A stretch of DNA of 64,000 nt from Actinopolyspora erythraea (GTDB lineage Bacteria; Actinomycetota; Actinomycetes; Mycobacteriales; Pseudonocardiaceae). The position numbers and the translations under genes were made by a program. The stretch lies in NCBI RefSeq assembly GCF_002263515.1, contig NZ_CP022752.1, positions 62,001 through 126,000 of the forward strand, read 5' to 3'. The stretch's first letter is position 1. Each line of letters starts with the position of its first letter. Positions 23,929-33,501 of the stretch are shown piece after piece. The notes beneath the pieces were generated by a model. It was not told where the DNA came from. It ran no database searches and saw only the letters and a program-made list of their open reading frames with translations.

Positions 23929-24201
23929 GCCGACGAACACCTCCGGGTGGATCGGAGTGGCGGATACTGCTCCGATCAGTCTAGGCAGTACCGCCGTTCG
24001 TTGCTACAGCGAAACGAGGTCGTGGTCACTTTCCGTGATCGACGCTTCTCCGGTTCGTGGGCACGAGTCGTGTGCCGTTCGCCGCGTCGAGCGGCTCCCC
24101 GTTGCCCTGTCCAGGGTTTTCTACCAGCCGGAAGAGTGATTGTCGTATCTCTCACCGGGGTGATGGACGCGCTCGTCGGAGTTAGGACATACCCTGCAAG
24201 C

Positions 24202-25875
24202 GTGGATTCAGAGGTGCTGCTGGACGGCGATGTGGTGACGCGCTGTCGCCGTCGCGTGCATCTCGACCACGATCCGACCATGATCGGCACGCCGACCGCG
24301 CCCCTCGACCCCGGTGCGGAGCAGCGGATCGCGGACGCAGCCGAGTACCGGCGCGAACTCGCCGAGTGGCTCGGCGGCACCCTCGGGGCGGACTGGACCG
24401 AGATCCCCCGGGAGGCGAGCACCGAGGAGCGCGAGGAGGAAACCCTCGCCGCGATGTGCGCCGGTGCCGGTTACATATCGGGGGCGCAGCTGCCGCTGGA
24501 CCGCGAGGGCGGCCGACAGGGCTCGGTGGATCTGCTGGTGCGCAGCGGCGGTGGCTACGTCCCCGTGCTCGTGGTCCGCCACAAGGTGACCGACCCGGGC
24601 AAGGGGGCCCGCACCTCCCCGCTGACCGATCCCAGACCCGAGTCGGCGCGCAAGGACCCCACCCGCAAGCCTCGCTCGCAGGCCAGGGATCAGCTCCGGC
24701 TGGCCCACCTGGTCCGGCTGCTGCAGGCCTGCGGGATGCACAGCGCGGGCAGGAAGTTCGGCGGGGCCATCGGCTCCGACGCCGACACCGTGCTGTGGCA
24801 CGACCTGGAGGCCCGCACCTGGTCCGGTGGTCGGAGCGTGCTCGCCGAGTACGACGAGCGGTTCGCCGACCGGCTCGCGGTGGCCGAGGCCGCCGCGAGC
24901 CGGAACGAGGCGCTGGCCCAGCCCACCCGCGTGCTGGAGTGCAAGGCCTGCCCCTGGTGGCCGGTCTGCGGGGAGCAGCTGCGCACCGCCCGCGACGTGA
25001 GCCTGGTGGTGCGCGGTGACGACGCGGCGCGGCTTCGCGGGGTCGGGGTCAACACCGTGGACGAGTTGGCGGAGTTCTCCCCAGAGAACAGGTCGGGACG
25101 ACCGCTTCCCGCCAACCGGATGGGCGACGCCGTGCTGCTGGCCAGAGCCTGGTTGCGCGACCTCCCGCTGGTGCGGCGCGTTCCGGAGGTGACGACACCC
25201 CGGGGCGACGTCGAGATCGACGTGGACATGGAGAGCTACGCCGACTCCGGGGCGTACCTGTGGGGGACGCTGCTCTCCTACCCGCGCGACGAGGGCGGGC
25301 GGAGCACCGACACGGCCGAGCTGCTCGGCTTCGAGACCGGTTACAGGGGGTTCGTCACCTGGGACCCGTTACCCTCCGACGACGAGGCGCGTTCGTTCGC
25401 GGAGTTCTGGTCCTGGTTCACCTCGGTGCGGCGTGCCGCCCGCGAACGCGGCCTCACCTTCCGCGCCTACTGCTACAACGAGCTCGCCGAGAACCGCTGG
25501 ATGCTGAGCTCGGCCGAACGCTTCGCGGGCAAACCCGGCATCCCCACCGTCGAGGAGGTTCGGAAGTTCATCACCTCCCCCGAGTGGGTGGACGTGTTCG
25601 CCGTGGTCCGCGACCAGTTCCTCTGCCCGAACGGCAAGGGCCTGAAGGTCATCGCGCCCAGCGCGGGGTTCGCCTGGCGCGACGCCGAGGCGGGCGGGGA
25701 GAACTCGATGCGCTGGTACCGCGACGCCGTCGGTTTCGACGGCGGTCAGCCCCAGGAGAAGCAGCGCGGACGGCTGCTGGAGTACAACGAGGACGACGTG
25801 CGGGCCACGCTGGCGATCCGCCGTTGGATCACCTCGGGAGGAGTGCGGGAGATCCCCTACACCGGGGACCTGTGA
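24202..25875 (+). CDS. TM0106-type RecB-like putative nuclease
   Basis: 557 residues from GTG 24202; the open frame runs far upstream across the DUF6474-like gene on the other strand and is not used. N-terminal RecB/Cas4-like domain: first Cys in T-R-C-R-R-R-V-H-L (Cys15) and a later C-K-A-C-P-W-W-P-V-C near 247-256, which together supply four Cys for an iron-sulfur cluster. The C-terminal domain is RNase-H-like, with D-V-D-M-E-S near 340 and E-Y-N-E-D-D-V-R-A near 527. A helix-hairpin-helix-like LRGVGVNTVDELAEF stretch lies between them. Presumed DNA-repair or nucleic-acid-processing role; no partner genes nearby. Confidence 0.85.
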   Translation: MDSEVLLDGDVVTRCRRRVHLDHDPTMIGTPTAPLDPGAEQRIADAAEYRRELAEWLGGTLGADWTEIPREASTEEREEETLAAMCAGAGYISGAQLPLDREGGRQGSVDLLVRSGGGYVPVLVVRHKVTDPGKGARTSPLTDPRPESARKDPTRKPRSQARDQLRLAHLVRLLQACGMHSAGRKFGGAIGSDADTVLWHDLEARTWSGGRSVLAEYDERFADRLAVAEAAASRNEALAQPTRVLECKACPWWPVCGEQLRTARDVSLVVRGDDAARLRGVGVNTVDELAEFSPENRSGRPLPANRMGDAVLLARAWLRDLPLVRRVPEVTTPRGDVEIDVDMESYADSGAYLWGTLLSYPRDEGGRSTDTAELLGFETGYRGFVTWDPLPSDDEARSFAEFWSWFTSVRRAARERGLTFRAYCYNELAENRWMLSSAERFAGKPGIPTVEEVRKFITSPEWVDVFAVVRDQFLCPNGKGLKVIAPSAGFAWRDAEAGGENSMRWYRDAVGFDGGQPQEKQRGRLLEYNEDDVRATLAIRRWITSGGVREIPYTGDL

Positions 25876-25942
25876 CCGGTGCCGGAACACCTCCGCCGGG
25901 GCCCGGCGGGGCGTGACCGGACCTCGGCGGGGGAGCGGTCGC

Positions 25943-26989
25943 TCAGGGCACGATCACGGCCCTGCCGGGGATCTCGCCCCGGTGGAAGCGCTCGTAGACC
26001 TCGGGGGTCTCGTCCAGCCCGAACGAGTCCACGTGCACCCGCACCGAACCGGCCCGGGCCAGCTCCAGCACCTCGATCAGCTCGGAACGCGACCCCCAGT
26101 ACGGTGCGGAGACCGAGACCTCGAACGGCATCGAGCCGAACCCGACCGGCACCGTGCCACCGCCGATGCCCACCACGGCGAGGTCCCCCTCGGTGCGGGT
26201 GCACTTCGCCGCGATGGCGGTGGTGGCGGAGTTGCCCACGAAGTCGAACACCACCTCGGCGCCGAAACCGGCCGTGAGATCGCGGACCTTGCCCGGCGCC
26301 GACTCGTCGGAGAGCACGGCGTGGTGCGCGCCGACCCGGTGCGCCAGCTCCAGCTTCTGCTCGCTGACGTCCACCGCGATCACCTTCGCGGGTGAGAGGG
26401 CGCGCAGCAGCTGCACCGCCACGTGGCCGAGGCCGCCCGTGCCGATGACCACGGCGGTGGAACCGCCGACGAGTTTCGGCAGCGACTTCTTGATCGCGTG
26501 GTAGGGAGTCAGGCCCGCGTCGGTCAGCGGGGCGGCCTCGACCGGGTCCAGGTCCCCCAGCGGCACCAGGTGCCGTTCGTCGTCCACGAGCAGGTACTCC
26601 GCCATGGCGCCCGGAGCGCCCAGCCCCGGCGGGCGGATCCCCAACCGGGCCGCGTGGTCGCAGTAGTTCTCCTTGCCCTGGGCGCACATGTGGCAGAGCC
26701 CGCAGCCCCAGGGACCGTAGACGGCCATCCGATCGCCCTCGGAGCAGCTGTGGTCGCCGGGGCCGAGCGCGCTGACGGTGCCGATTCCCTCGTGGCCCAA
26801 CGTCAGGGGCAGCGAGTAGGGGAACTCCTCCTCGGGCCAGCTCATCACGGCTATGTCCGAGTGGCACATCCCGGCCGCGTCCACTTTGAGCAGGACCTGG
26901 CCCGGGCTCGGTTCGGGGACCTCCACCTCGACCACTTCCGGTGGGGCTCCGACCCGGCGGTACTGAACGGCTTTCATAGTGCGCGACAT
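25943..26989 (-). CDS. Zinc-dependent alcohol dehydrogenase (MDR family)
   Basis: 348 residues from ATG 26989, preceded by AGGGGTGTGGA. Catalytic zinc ligands Cys42 (G-M-C-H-S-D), His66-Glu67 (LGHEGIG) and a structural zinc lobe Cys96, Cys99, Cys102, Cys110. Rossmann motif V-I-G-T-G-G-L-G-H-V near 176, with a following IAVDVSEQK acidic end that favours NAD. The family oxidises primary or secondary alcohols; the substrate is undetermined. Same orientation as the SDR gene upstream (27153-27911) but 163 bp apart, so co-transcription is possible rather than certain. Confidence 0.92.
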   Translation of the reverse strand: MSRTMKAVQYRRVGAPPEVVEVEVPEPSPGQVLLKVDAAGMCHSDIAVMSWPEEEFPYSLPLTLGHEGIGTVSALGPGDHSCSEGDRMAVYGPWGCGLCHMCAQGKENYCDHAARLGIRPPGLGAPGAMAEYLLVDDERHLVPLGDLDPVEAAPLTDAGLTPYHAIKKSLPKLVGGSTAVVIGTGGLGHVAVQLLRALSPAKVIAVDVSEQKLELAHRVGAHHAVLSDESAPGKVRDLTAGFGAEVVFDFVGNSATTAIAAKCTRTEGDLAVVGIGGGTVPVGFGSMPFEVSVSAPYWGSRSELIEVLELARAGSVRVHVDSFGLDETPEVYERFHRGEIPGRAVIVP

Positions 26990-27152
26990 TCCACACCCCT
27001 TCGCATCGCTGCCGCTGGCATCATGCGGTATCAGCGCGGCCGCCGCAGTGCTCCGTGGGCGCGGGGTGACGCGGCGCCGGGTGCCCGCCAGGGGCTTCCC
27101 GGCGCACGAGGAGTCCGCCCGCGCCCGCGTGGAGGGCGTTCGGGGAAGCGGG

Positions 27153-27911
27153 CTACTTGGGGCCCATCCGCAGCCCGCCGTCCATCCGGATGACCTCGCC
27201 GTTGAGGTAGTCGTGCTCGATGATGTCCAGGGCCAGCCCGGCGTAGTCCTCGGGCGTTCCCAGCCTCTTGGGGAACGGCACCCCCTCGGCGAGCGTCTCG
27301 CGGATCTCCTCGCCCACCGTGGCCAGCATCGGAGTGTCCACGATGCCCGGAGCGATCGTCATCACGCGGATTCCCGCCGAGGCGAGATCGCGTGCCGCCG
27401 GCAGGGTCAGACTGGCTACGCCGCCCTTGGAGGCGGCGTAGGCGGCCTGCCCGATCTGTCCGTCGTGGGCCGCGATCGAGGCCGTGTTCACGACGACGCC
27501 GCGCTGCCCGTTCCCGTCCGGTTCGGTCTCGCCGATCGCGGCCGCCGCCAGCCGGAGCGTGTTGAAGGTGCCCACCAGGTTGACCTCGACGACCTTGCGG
27601 AACAGGTCGAGGTCGTGCGGCCCCTTCCGGCCGGCGACCCGCGCCGATGGGCCGATGCCCGCGCAGTTGACGAGGGTGCGCAGCGGCAGCCCGGAGCCGG
27701 CCGCCAGCTCCACGGCCGAGCTCACCTGCTCCGCGTCCGTCACATCGGCGCCGGTGTGGGTCACGCCGTCGACCTCGGGGGCCTTCGCCACGGCGTCCGG
27801 CAGGTCCAGCGCGAACACGCGGGCGCCCTTGGCCGCCAGTTCGCGCGCCGTGGCGGCGCCGAGCCCGGAGGCTCCGCCGGTGACGATGGCGGCAGTGTCC
27901 TGCAACAACAT
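27153..27911 (-). CDS. SDR-family 3-hydroxyacyl-CoA dehydrogenase-like oxidoreductase
   Basis: 252 residues from ATG 27911 with AGGAGAGATCAG before it. N-terminal cofactor motif T-G-G-A-S-G-L-G at 11-18, an Asp at the end of the second strand (FALDLPD) that points to NAD, NCAGIG in the 80s, and catalytic Ser in NTASIAAHDG with Tyr158-x3-Lys162 (A-A-Y-A-A-S-K). The overall pattern, including VNLVGTFNTLRLAA and PFPKRLGTPEDYAGLALDI, matches the 17-beta-HSD type 10 / 3-hydroxy-2-methylbutyryl-CoA dehydrogenase group. Likely in branched-chain or fatty acid oxidation. Confidence 0.9.
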   Translation of the reverse strand: MLLQDTAAIVTGGASGLGAATARELAAKGARVFALDLPDAVAKAPEVDGVTHTGADVTDAEQVSSAVELAAGSGLPLRTLVNCAGIGPSARVAGRKGPHDLDLFRKVVEVNLVGTFNTLRLAAAAIGETEPDGNGQRGVVVNTASIAAHDGQIGQAAYAASKGGVASLTLPAARDLASAGIRVMTIAPGIVDTPMLATVGEEIRETLAEGVPFPKRLGTPEDYAGLALDIIEHDYLNGEVIRMDGGLRMGPK

Positions 27912-27962
27912 CTGATCTCTCCTGTCGATTACGTTCCCGTCCGCCTTCGTGGGGCGGTGCGG

Positions 27963-28070
27963 GTGGCGGAACCTCCCGCACGGCTCTCGCGAGGCAGGCC
28001 CGACGTTGTGTAGTACCTACCCGATGTCGGGCCTCCCCGGAGCGAGAGCCGCACGGGAGAACCCGCGGCG
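27963..28070. repeat. Dispersed element A, full copy A3
   Basis: 108-bp imperfect palindrome: left arm GTGGCGGAACCTCCCGCACG then GCTCTCGC, centre TGTAGTACCTACCCGATGTC, right arm GCGAGAGCCGCACGGGAGAA then CCCGCGG. It occupies the spacer (322 bp, no gene) between the SDR gene and the aldo/keto reductase gene, both on the minus strand. Confidence 0.75.
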
Positions 28071-28233
28071 GTGCCGGTTGCTGGGGTGGGGGTTCGGCGC
28101 CGGGAGCGCCGAGGGAGAACTCCGGGGTCTGCCGGCCGCTCCTGTCGTGGGGTGCTCTCCCGGTGGGATCGCCGTGGACGGCTCTCACGTTGCGTCGCGA
28201 GTGCCGTGGGGGCTGTCGAGAAACACCCGCTCG

Positions 28234-29196
28234 TCACCGGTAGGCGGGTGGGCAGATCGTGTCGATCTCGTCGAGATCGGCCTGGCTCGGCCGCCACTGC
28301 CCGGCCGAGGCGTTCGTCTCGACCTGCTCCGGCGAGGTGGCACCGCTGATCACCGATCCGACGGTGGGCTGCGCCGCCAGCCAGCCGACCGCGACGGCGA
28401 TCATCGATATGTCGCGCTTCTCCGCGAACTCCCGCAGCCGTTCGATCCGCTCCCAGGGGGCGTCGGCCAGCAGTCGCTCACGGCCGGAGAGCCTGCTGCC
28501 CGCCGGAGGTTCCTGCCCCTGCTGGTACTTGCCGGTGAGCAGCCCGTTCGCCAGGGGGAAGTAGGGGATCAGCCCCACCCCGAACTTGGCGCACGCCGGG
28601 ATCACCTCGCGCTCCGCCTCGCGCTCCAGCAGCGAGTAGTGGATCTGGGCCGAGACCGGCCCGGTCAACCCGCGGTGCGAGGCGGTCCACGACGCGTCCG
28701 TGGTCTGCCACCCGGCGAGGTTGCAGTGGCCCACGTAGCGGATCTTGCCCTCCCGGACCAGGTCGTCCAGCACGGACAACGTCTCGTCCAACGGGGTCAG
28801 CGGATCGGAGCGGTGCAGCTGGTACAGGTCGATCCAGTCGGTGTCCAGCCGCCGCAGCGACGCCTCCACCGCGCGGCGCACGTAGCGGCGGGAACCGCGC
28901 GCCTCGAAGTCGGGGCCGTTGGAGCCCTGCATGTCCATCCCGAACTTGGTCGCGATGACGGCACGGTCGCGGTGCCCCCGCAGGGCCTGCCCGAGCAGTT
29001 CCTCGCTGCGTCCCCGGGGTGAGCCGTACACATCGGCCACGTCGAAGAAGGTGATGCCCGAATCCAGCGCGCGGTTGACCACGGACTGCGCACCGCGCGG
29101 GGACTCGGTCGTCGTGCCCGGCCTGCCCAGGTTGTTGCACCCCAGACCGACGGCGCTCACCACGAGGCCGGAGTCGCCCAGACGTCGCTGTTCCAC
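28234..29196 (-). CDS. Aldo/keto reductase
   Basis: 320 residues from GTG 29196. The frame stays open for another 2 kb upstream only because it is antisense to the gamma-glutamyltransferase gene. Catalytic tetrad Asp52 and Tyr57 (F-F-D-V-A-D-V-Y-G), Lys84 (VIATKFG), His128 (LYQLHRSD). The late G-S-V-I-S-G-A-T-S-P-E-Q-V stretch near 275 binds the NADPH phosphate. Homologues reduce aldehydes or ketones in sugar and xenobiotic metabolism; the substrate is unknown. Confidence 0.92.
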   Translation of the reverse strand: MEQRRLGDSGLVVSAVGLGCNNLGRPGTTTESPRGAQSVVNRALDSGITFFDVADVYGSPRGRSEELLGQALRGHRDRAVIATKFGMDMQGSNGPDFEARGSRRYVRRAVEASLRRLDTDWIDLYQLHRSDPLTPLDETLSVLDDLVREGKIRYVGHCNLAGWQTTDASWTASHRGLTGPVSAQIHYSLLEREAEREVIPACAKFGVGLIPYFPLANGLLTGKYQQGQEPPAGSRLSGRERLLADAPWERIERLREFAEKRDISMIAVAVGWLAAQPTVGSVISGATSPEQVETNASAGQWRPSQADLDEIDTICPPAYR

Positions 29197-29385
29197 GAGA
29201 TCCGACTCTAGCCGTGCGCGCGACGTCGCGTCACGGGTCTTTCCCCACCGCCGCCCGGTCGCGTCAGTGCCGCTGGCCCGTCCGTTCCGCGCGCACCGCC
29301 CCCGGCAACCGCCCTGAGGTTCCCCTGAGCGGGTTGCCCGGGTAGACCGGGCCGCGAAGCTCTCCCCACCGATCGGAGGAATCGC

Positions 29386-31188
29386 ATGGGCAGCACCACC
29401 CGTCCCGAACTCGCGGGGACGCACGGGATGGTCGCCTCGACGCACTGGCTCGCCTCGGCGGCGGGCATGGCGGTGCTGGAGGAGGACGGGAACGCCTTCG
29501 ACGCCGCGGTGGCGGCCGGATTCGTGCTGCAGGTGGTCGAACCGCACCTCAACGGACCGGGAGGTGAGCTCCCCGCCCTGTTCGCCGCGCCCGGCGGTCC
29601 GGTCCGGGCGCTCTGCGGCCAGGGGCCGGTACCCGCCGGGGCCACCGTCGAGCACTTCCGGGACGAGCTGGGGCTCGAACTGGTCCCGGGTTCCGGGTTG
29701 CTCCCCGCCACCGTGCCCGGAGCCTGGGACGGCTGGCTGTCGCTGCTCCGTGACTACGGAACCAAGCGGCTCGACGAGGTGCTGCGGTTCGCGATCGGCT
29801 ACGCCCGCGACGGTTTTCCCGTCGTCCCGCGCCTCTCCGAGACCATCGCCACGGTGCGCGAGCTGTTCCGCGCGCGCTGGCCCTCCTCGGCGCGGACGTG
29901 GTTGCGCGACGGTGCCGTTCCCGCACCGGGGTCGAAGCTGCGCAACCCCGCGCTCGCGGCGACCTGGCAACGGCTGCTGCGCGCGGCCGAGGAGGCCGGG
30001 GGCACCCGTGAGAGGCGCATCGACGCGGCTCGCCGGGCCTGGTCGCAGGGGTTCGTCGCCGAGGCCGTGGACCGGTTCGTGCGCCACCCCGTCGCCGACA
30101 GCTCGGGACGGTCGCATCCCGGCGTGCTCACCGCGCAGGACATGGCCTCCTACGCCGCGAGCTACGAGGAGCCGGTGACGCTGCCGACCCCGGAAGGCGG
30201 GCGGCTGGCGAAGTTCGGCCCGTGGTGCCAGGGGCCCGTGCTGCTGCAGCAGCTGCGGTTGCTGGAGGAGCTGCCGGTGGAGTACCGGGACGGGGTGGCC
30301 ACCCCGGAGACCGTGCACCACGCGGTGGAGGCGGCCAAGCTCGCCTTCGCCGACCGGGAGGCCCACTACGGTGACTCGGCCGACCTCGGCGTGCTGCCGG
30401 AGCTGCTGGCCACCGGCTACACCGACGCGCGCCGGGAACTGATCGGGGAGCGGGCGGCGTCGACGCTGCGGCCGGGCAGCCCCGGCGGGCACCTCCCCCG
30501 GCTGCCCGACTTCGTCGCCGAGGAGCGGGGTGCCGGAGTGCCGCCCGACCCCAGCGGAGTCGGGCTCGGTGAGCCGACCGTCTCCCCGAACGGGAACAGC
30601 AGGGGGGACACCGTGCACCTCGACGTGGTCGACCGCTGGGGCAACATGGTCTCGGCCACCCCCTCGGGGGGTTGGCTGCAGTCCTCCCCGGTCATCGAGG
30701 AGCTGGGGTTCTGCCTGGGAACCCGGGCCCAGATGTGCTGGCTGCGGGAGGGGCTGCCGAACTCGCTGGTTCCGGGCCGCAGGCCGCGCAGCACGCTCAG
30801 CCCCTCGCTGCTCACGCGGGGCGACGAGCCCGTGCTGGCCTTCGGCACGCCGGGTGGTGACCAGCAGGACCAGTGGCAGCTGTGCTTCTGGCTGGCCCAC
30901 GCGCGCGGTGGGCTGGATCTGCAGGCGGCGATCGACGCGCCCGCCTGGCACACCACCGCGTTTCCCGCCTCGTTCTACCCGCGTGGCTGGCAGCCGCGCC
31001 GCGTGCTGGTCGAGTCCCGGCTCGGGGCGGAGGCGATGGAGCAGCTGCGGCGACGCGGCCACGAGGTGACCGACGCCGGTCCCTGGGCGCTGGGCAGGCT
31101 CTCGGCCGTCGGCAGGGACCCGGACACCGGGATGCTGCGCGGCGCCGCCAACGCGCGGGGAGCGCAGGGCTACGCCGTGGGGCGGTAG
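29386..31188 (+). CDS. Gamma-glutamyltransferase-family protein
   Basis: 600 residues from ATG, preceded by GGAGGAATCGC. Ntn-hydrolase fold of the GGT family: early GMVASTHWLASAAGMAVLE and GNAFDAAVAAGFVLQVVEP, autoprocessing Thr at 409 in G-D-T-V-H-L-D-V-V-D-R-W-G-N-M-V-S, and the late PSLLTRGDEPVLAFGTPGGDQQDQW. There is no signal peptide, so it is probably cytoplasmic, unlike the exported glutathione-degrading enzymes. Many such relatives act as acylases or on unknown gamma-glutamyl amides. Hairpin C5 follows 22 nt after the stop. Confidence 0.9.
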   Translation: MGSTTRPELAGTHGMVASTHWLASAAGMAVLEEDGNAFDAAVAAGFVLQVVEPHLNGPGGELPALFAAPGGPVRALCGQGPVPAGATVEHFRDELGLELVPGSGLLPATVPGAWDGWLSLLRDYGTKRLDEVLRFAIGYARDGFPVVPRLSETIATVRELFRARWPSSARTWLRDGAVPAPGSKLRNPALAATWQRLLRAAEEAGGTRERRIDAARRAWSQGFVAEAVDRFVRHPVADSSGRSHPGVLTAQDMASYAASYEEPVTLPTPEGGRLAKFGPWCQGPVLLQQLRLLEELPVEYRDGVATPETVHHAVEAAKLAFADREAHYGDSADLGVLPELLATGYTDARRELIGERAASTLRPGSPGGHLPRLPDFVAEERGAGVPPDPSGVGLGEPTVSPNGNSRGDTVHLDVVDRWGNMVSATPSGGWLQSSPVIEELGFCLGTRAQMCWLREGLPNSLVPGRRPRSTLSPSLLTRGDEPVLAFGTPGGDQQDQWQLCFWLAHARGGLDLQAAIDAPAWHTTAFPASFYPRGWQPRRVLVESRLGAEAMEQLRRRGHEVTDAGPWALGRLSAVGRDPDTGMLRGAANARGAQGYAVGR

Positions 31189-31538
31189 TGAACGGGACTC
31201 CCGCGTCCTCGCGGCGGTTTCCCGCGAGATCGCCGCCGCGAGGGCCTGGTCACCACCCCGCCGTGCGAGTCCGGACATCTCTCTGCCGGAGGGGTCTCGG
31301 TGGTGTTCCCGCCGGGAACAAAACCGTTGGACGCCCTTTTCCGGCCGGGTTTACGGTTTTCCCGTCCGATTTCCGAATTCCCGGACTCGGCGGCGGACCC
31401 CGCGAGCGGGTGTCGATTCCGTGCGAGGAATCCGCCGCGCTCCCCCGGATCTCCGGGCCGCTGAGGAGGGGTTCGTCCGGCTCGCGTGCCCCACCGGGCG
31501 CCCGAGTTCCGCTACTGATTCCCAGAGGGTGAAGTGTC
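31189..31538. other. 350-bp gene-free stretch before rtcB
   Basis: Holds hairpin C5 at its left edge and is otherwise featureless. Open frames here do not look coding. Confidence 0.5.
31211..31239. repeat. 3'-end hairpin family, copy C5
   Basis: GCGGCGGTTTCCCGCGAGAT followed by CGCCGCCGC: arms GCGGCG and CGCCGC around a TTTCCCGCGA core, 22 nt after the gamma-glutamyltransferase stop. Confidence 0.5.
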
Positions 31539-32735
31539 GTGATCGAGTACCCCGTGCCACTGTCCGGTGCGCGCGCTCCCACGCTCATGTGGGCGGCCGA
31601 GCACGAGGTCGAACCGGCCGTGCTCGACCAGTTGCGCAACATCGCGGCCCTGCCGTGGGTGCACGGCGTCCGGGTGATGCCCGACGTGCACCTGGGCAAG
31701 GGCGCCACGGTCGGTTCGGTCATCGCCATGCGGCAGGCCGTCTCCCCCGCCGCCGTGGGGGTGGACATCGGCTGCGGCATGGAGGGCGTCAAGACCTCGC
31801 TGCGGGCGGAGGACCTGCCGGCCGACCTCGGCGGGATCCGCGCGAGCATCGAGCGCGCCGTTCCGGTGGGCTTCCGGGCGCACGAGGAGGCCGTGGACCC
31901 GGCCCGGCTGGGCCTGGACACCTCGGAGTGGAAGGACCTCTGGAAGCGCTACGGCGAGCTGCACGCCGGAGTGAGCTCGCTGGAGGGCAAGGCGGGCAAA
32001 CAGCTGGGCACGCTCGGCGGTGGCAACCACTTCATCGAGGTGTGCCTGGACGAGCATGACACGGTCTGGATCATGCTGCACAGCGGCTCCCGGCACATCG
32101 GGAAGCAACTCGCCGAACAGCACATCGCCGAGGCCCGCGAACTCCCGCACAACCGGGACTTGCCGGACCGCGACCTGGCGGTCTTCGTCGCCGACACCCC
32201 GCAGATGGCGGCCTACCGGCACGACCTGTTCTGGGCCCAGGAGTACGCGCGTGTGAACCGGCGGATCATGCTCGCGCTGACCACGCGCGCGCTGCGCGGC
32301 TGCTTCGCCGACAGGGAGGTGGCCTTCCACGAGCCGATCTCCTGCCACCACAACTACGTGGCCGAGGAGACGGTCGACGGTCAGCCCATGCTGGTCACCC
32401 GCAAGGGAGCGATCCGGGCGGGGAAGGGAGACATGGGGCTCATCCCCGGCTCGATGGGAACCGGGTCCTACGTGGTCCGCGGCCTCGGTTCGGCCGAGTC
32501 CTTCCAGTCGGCGGCGCACGGCGCCGGGCGCAGGATGAGCAGGAGCAAGGCCAAGAAGACGTTCGGTTCCCAGGACCTGCTGCGGCAGACCTCGGGGGTG
32601 GAGTGCCGCAAGGACGACGGGGTGCTCGACGAGATCCCGGGGGCCTACAAGGACATCGACTCCGTCATCGCGGCGCAGTCGGACCTGGTGGAGGTGGTGG
32701 CCAAGCTGCGCCAGATCGTCTGCGTGAAGGGGTAG
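31539..32735 (+). CDS. rtcB: RtcB-type RNA ligase
   Basis: 398 residues from GTG. Joins RNA 3'-phosphate (or 2',3'-cyclic phosphate) to 5'-OH with GTP and manganese. Metal ligands are in V-D-I-G-C-G-M (Asp76, Cys79), GGGNHF near 163 and H-S-G-S-R near 187; the guanylylated His is His327 in A-A-H-G-A-G-R. SCHHN and RKGAIRAGKGD are also in place. At under 400 residues it belongs to the shorter bacterial class. No archease or RtcA gene is adjacent. Such ligases in bacteria repair tRNA or rRNA cut under stress. Confidence 0.95.
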   Translation: MIEYPVPLSGARAPTLMWAAEHEVEPAVLDQLRNIAALPWVHGVRVMPDVHLGKGATVGSVIAMRQAVSPAAVGVDIGCGMEGVKTSLRAEDLPADLGGIRASIERAVPVGFRAHEEAVDPARLGLDTSEWKDLWKRYGELHAGVSSLEGKAGKQLGTLGGGNHFIEVCLDEHDTVWIMLHSGSRHIGKQLAEQHIAEARELPHNRDLPDRDLAVFVADTPQMAAYRHDLFWAQEYARVNRRIMLALTTRALRGCFADREVAFHEPISCHHNYVAEETVDGQPMLVTRKGAIRAGKGDMGLIPGSMGTGSYVVRGLGSAESFQSAAHGAGRRMSRSKAKKTFGSQDLLRQTSGVECRKDDGVLDEIPGAYKDIDSVIAAQSDLVEVVAKLRQIVCVKG

Positions 32736-32924
32736 CCGAGGTTCCCGCTTCGGAGGCGCGGCGGTTCCCACCCGCATCGCGGGGCGCTTCGAGCGGCGAT
32801 TCGTCTCGCCGGACCCACGGCTCCGGTTCGGTCTGCGAGACTGCGCGAGCGGGTGCGGCACGCGCCTCCACCGGAGACCCGCACCCTTGTTGAGCCCCTG
32901 TACCGGACGGAGAGGCTGCGGCTG

Positions 32925-33317
32925 GTGAACTCTGCGACGCCGATGGGCGAGGACGGGCGGGTCCTCGCGCCGACGGGAAGCGAGCGGGAGACCGCGACGG
33001 AGCCCCATTCCGGTTACTCGGTCGACCTCGACCGCGTTCCGGAGGTCGTCGCGGAGCTGCGACGGGCGCTGCACGCACTGGAGCGGGCCGCCGACGAGGC
33101 CCGGGGCAACGCGGACCTGGTCGCGCCCGGCCACGACCCCCACAGCCGTCGTGCCGCGCACGAGATGGGGCCGAGGCTGGTGGCGGAGTACCTGACCGCG
33201 AACGAACGCGAGCAGGAAGAGCTGCGCGCGATGATCGCCGGTGTCGAGGACGCCATGCGGCGCTACGAGGCGCGCGAGGAGGAGACGGGGCGCGCGCTGC
33301 GCTCCGTCTCCGAGTGA
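32925..33317 (+). CDS. Small helical protein, possible WXG100/PE-like
   Basis: 130 residues from GTG 32925 (SD GGAGAGG about 10 nt upstream; a second start, ATG 32943, is possible and a longer frame opens at 32853). After a disordered 30 residues come two long helices (VPEVVAELRRALHALERAADEA and EYLTANEREQEELRAMIAGVE). There is no WXG motif. It is followed after 184 bp by a larger protein with a WSG motif, so the two may be an ESX-type pair; this is inference. Confidence 0.65.
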   Translation: MNSATPMGEDGRVLAPTGSERETATEPHSGYSVDLDRVPEVVAELRRALHALERAADEARGNADLVAPGHDPHSRRAAHEMGPRLVAEYLTANEREQEELRAMIAGVEDAMRRYEAREEETGRALRSVSE

Positions 33318-33501
33318 CGGGACCGCGCCGTCCGGTCCCCGCGAGCCGGTTCGGCCGAGGCGGACCGGTCCGGCGGAGGCGTTTTCCCGGAACCACCCGG
33401 AACCGAGGCCCTCTTCTGGCAGACTGCGCGGTGACGAGGCCGCACGCGGTCGTGCCCGGACGGTGGGCACCTCGCGGCCCCGACCCGAAAGGCGGTGACA
33501 C

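Noticed and set aside
29197..31278. 2-kb upstream extension of the aldo/keto reductase frame.
   Set aside because: It lies antisense to the gamma-glutamyltransferase gene; open antisense frames are common at this G+C content.
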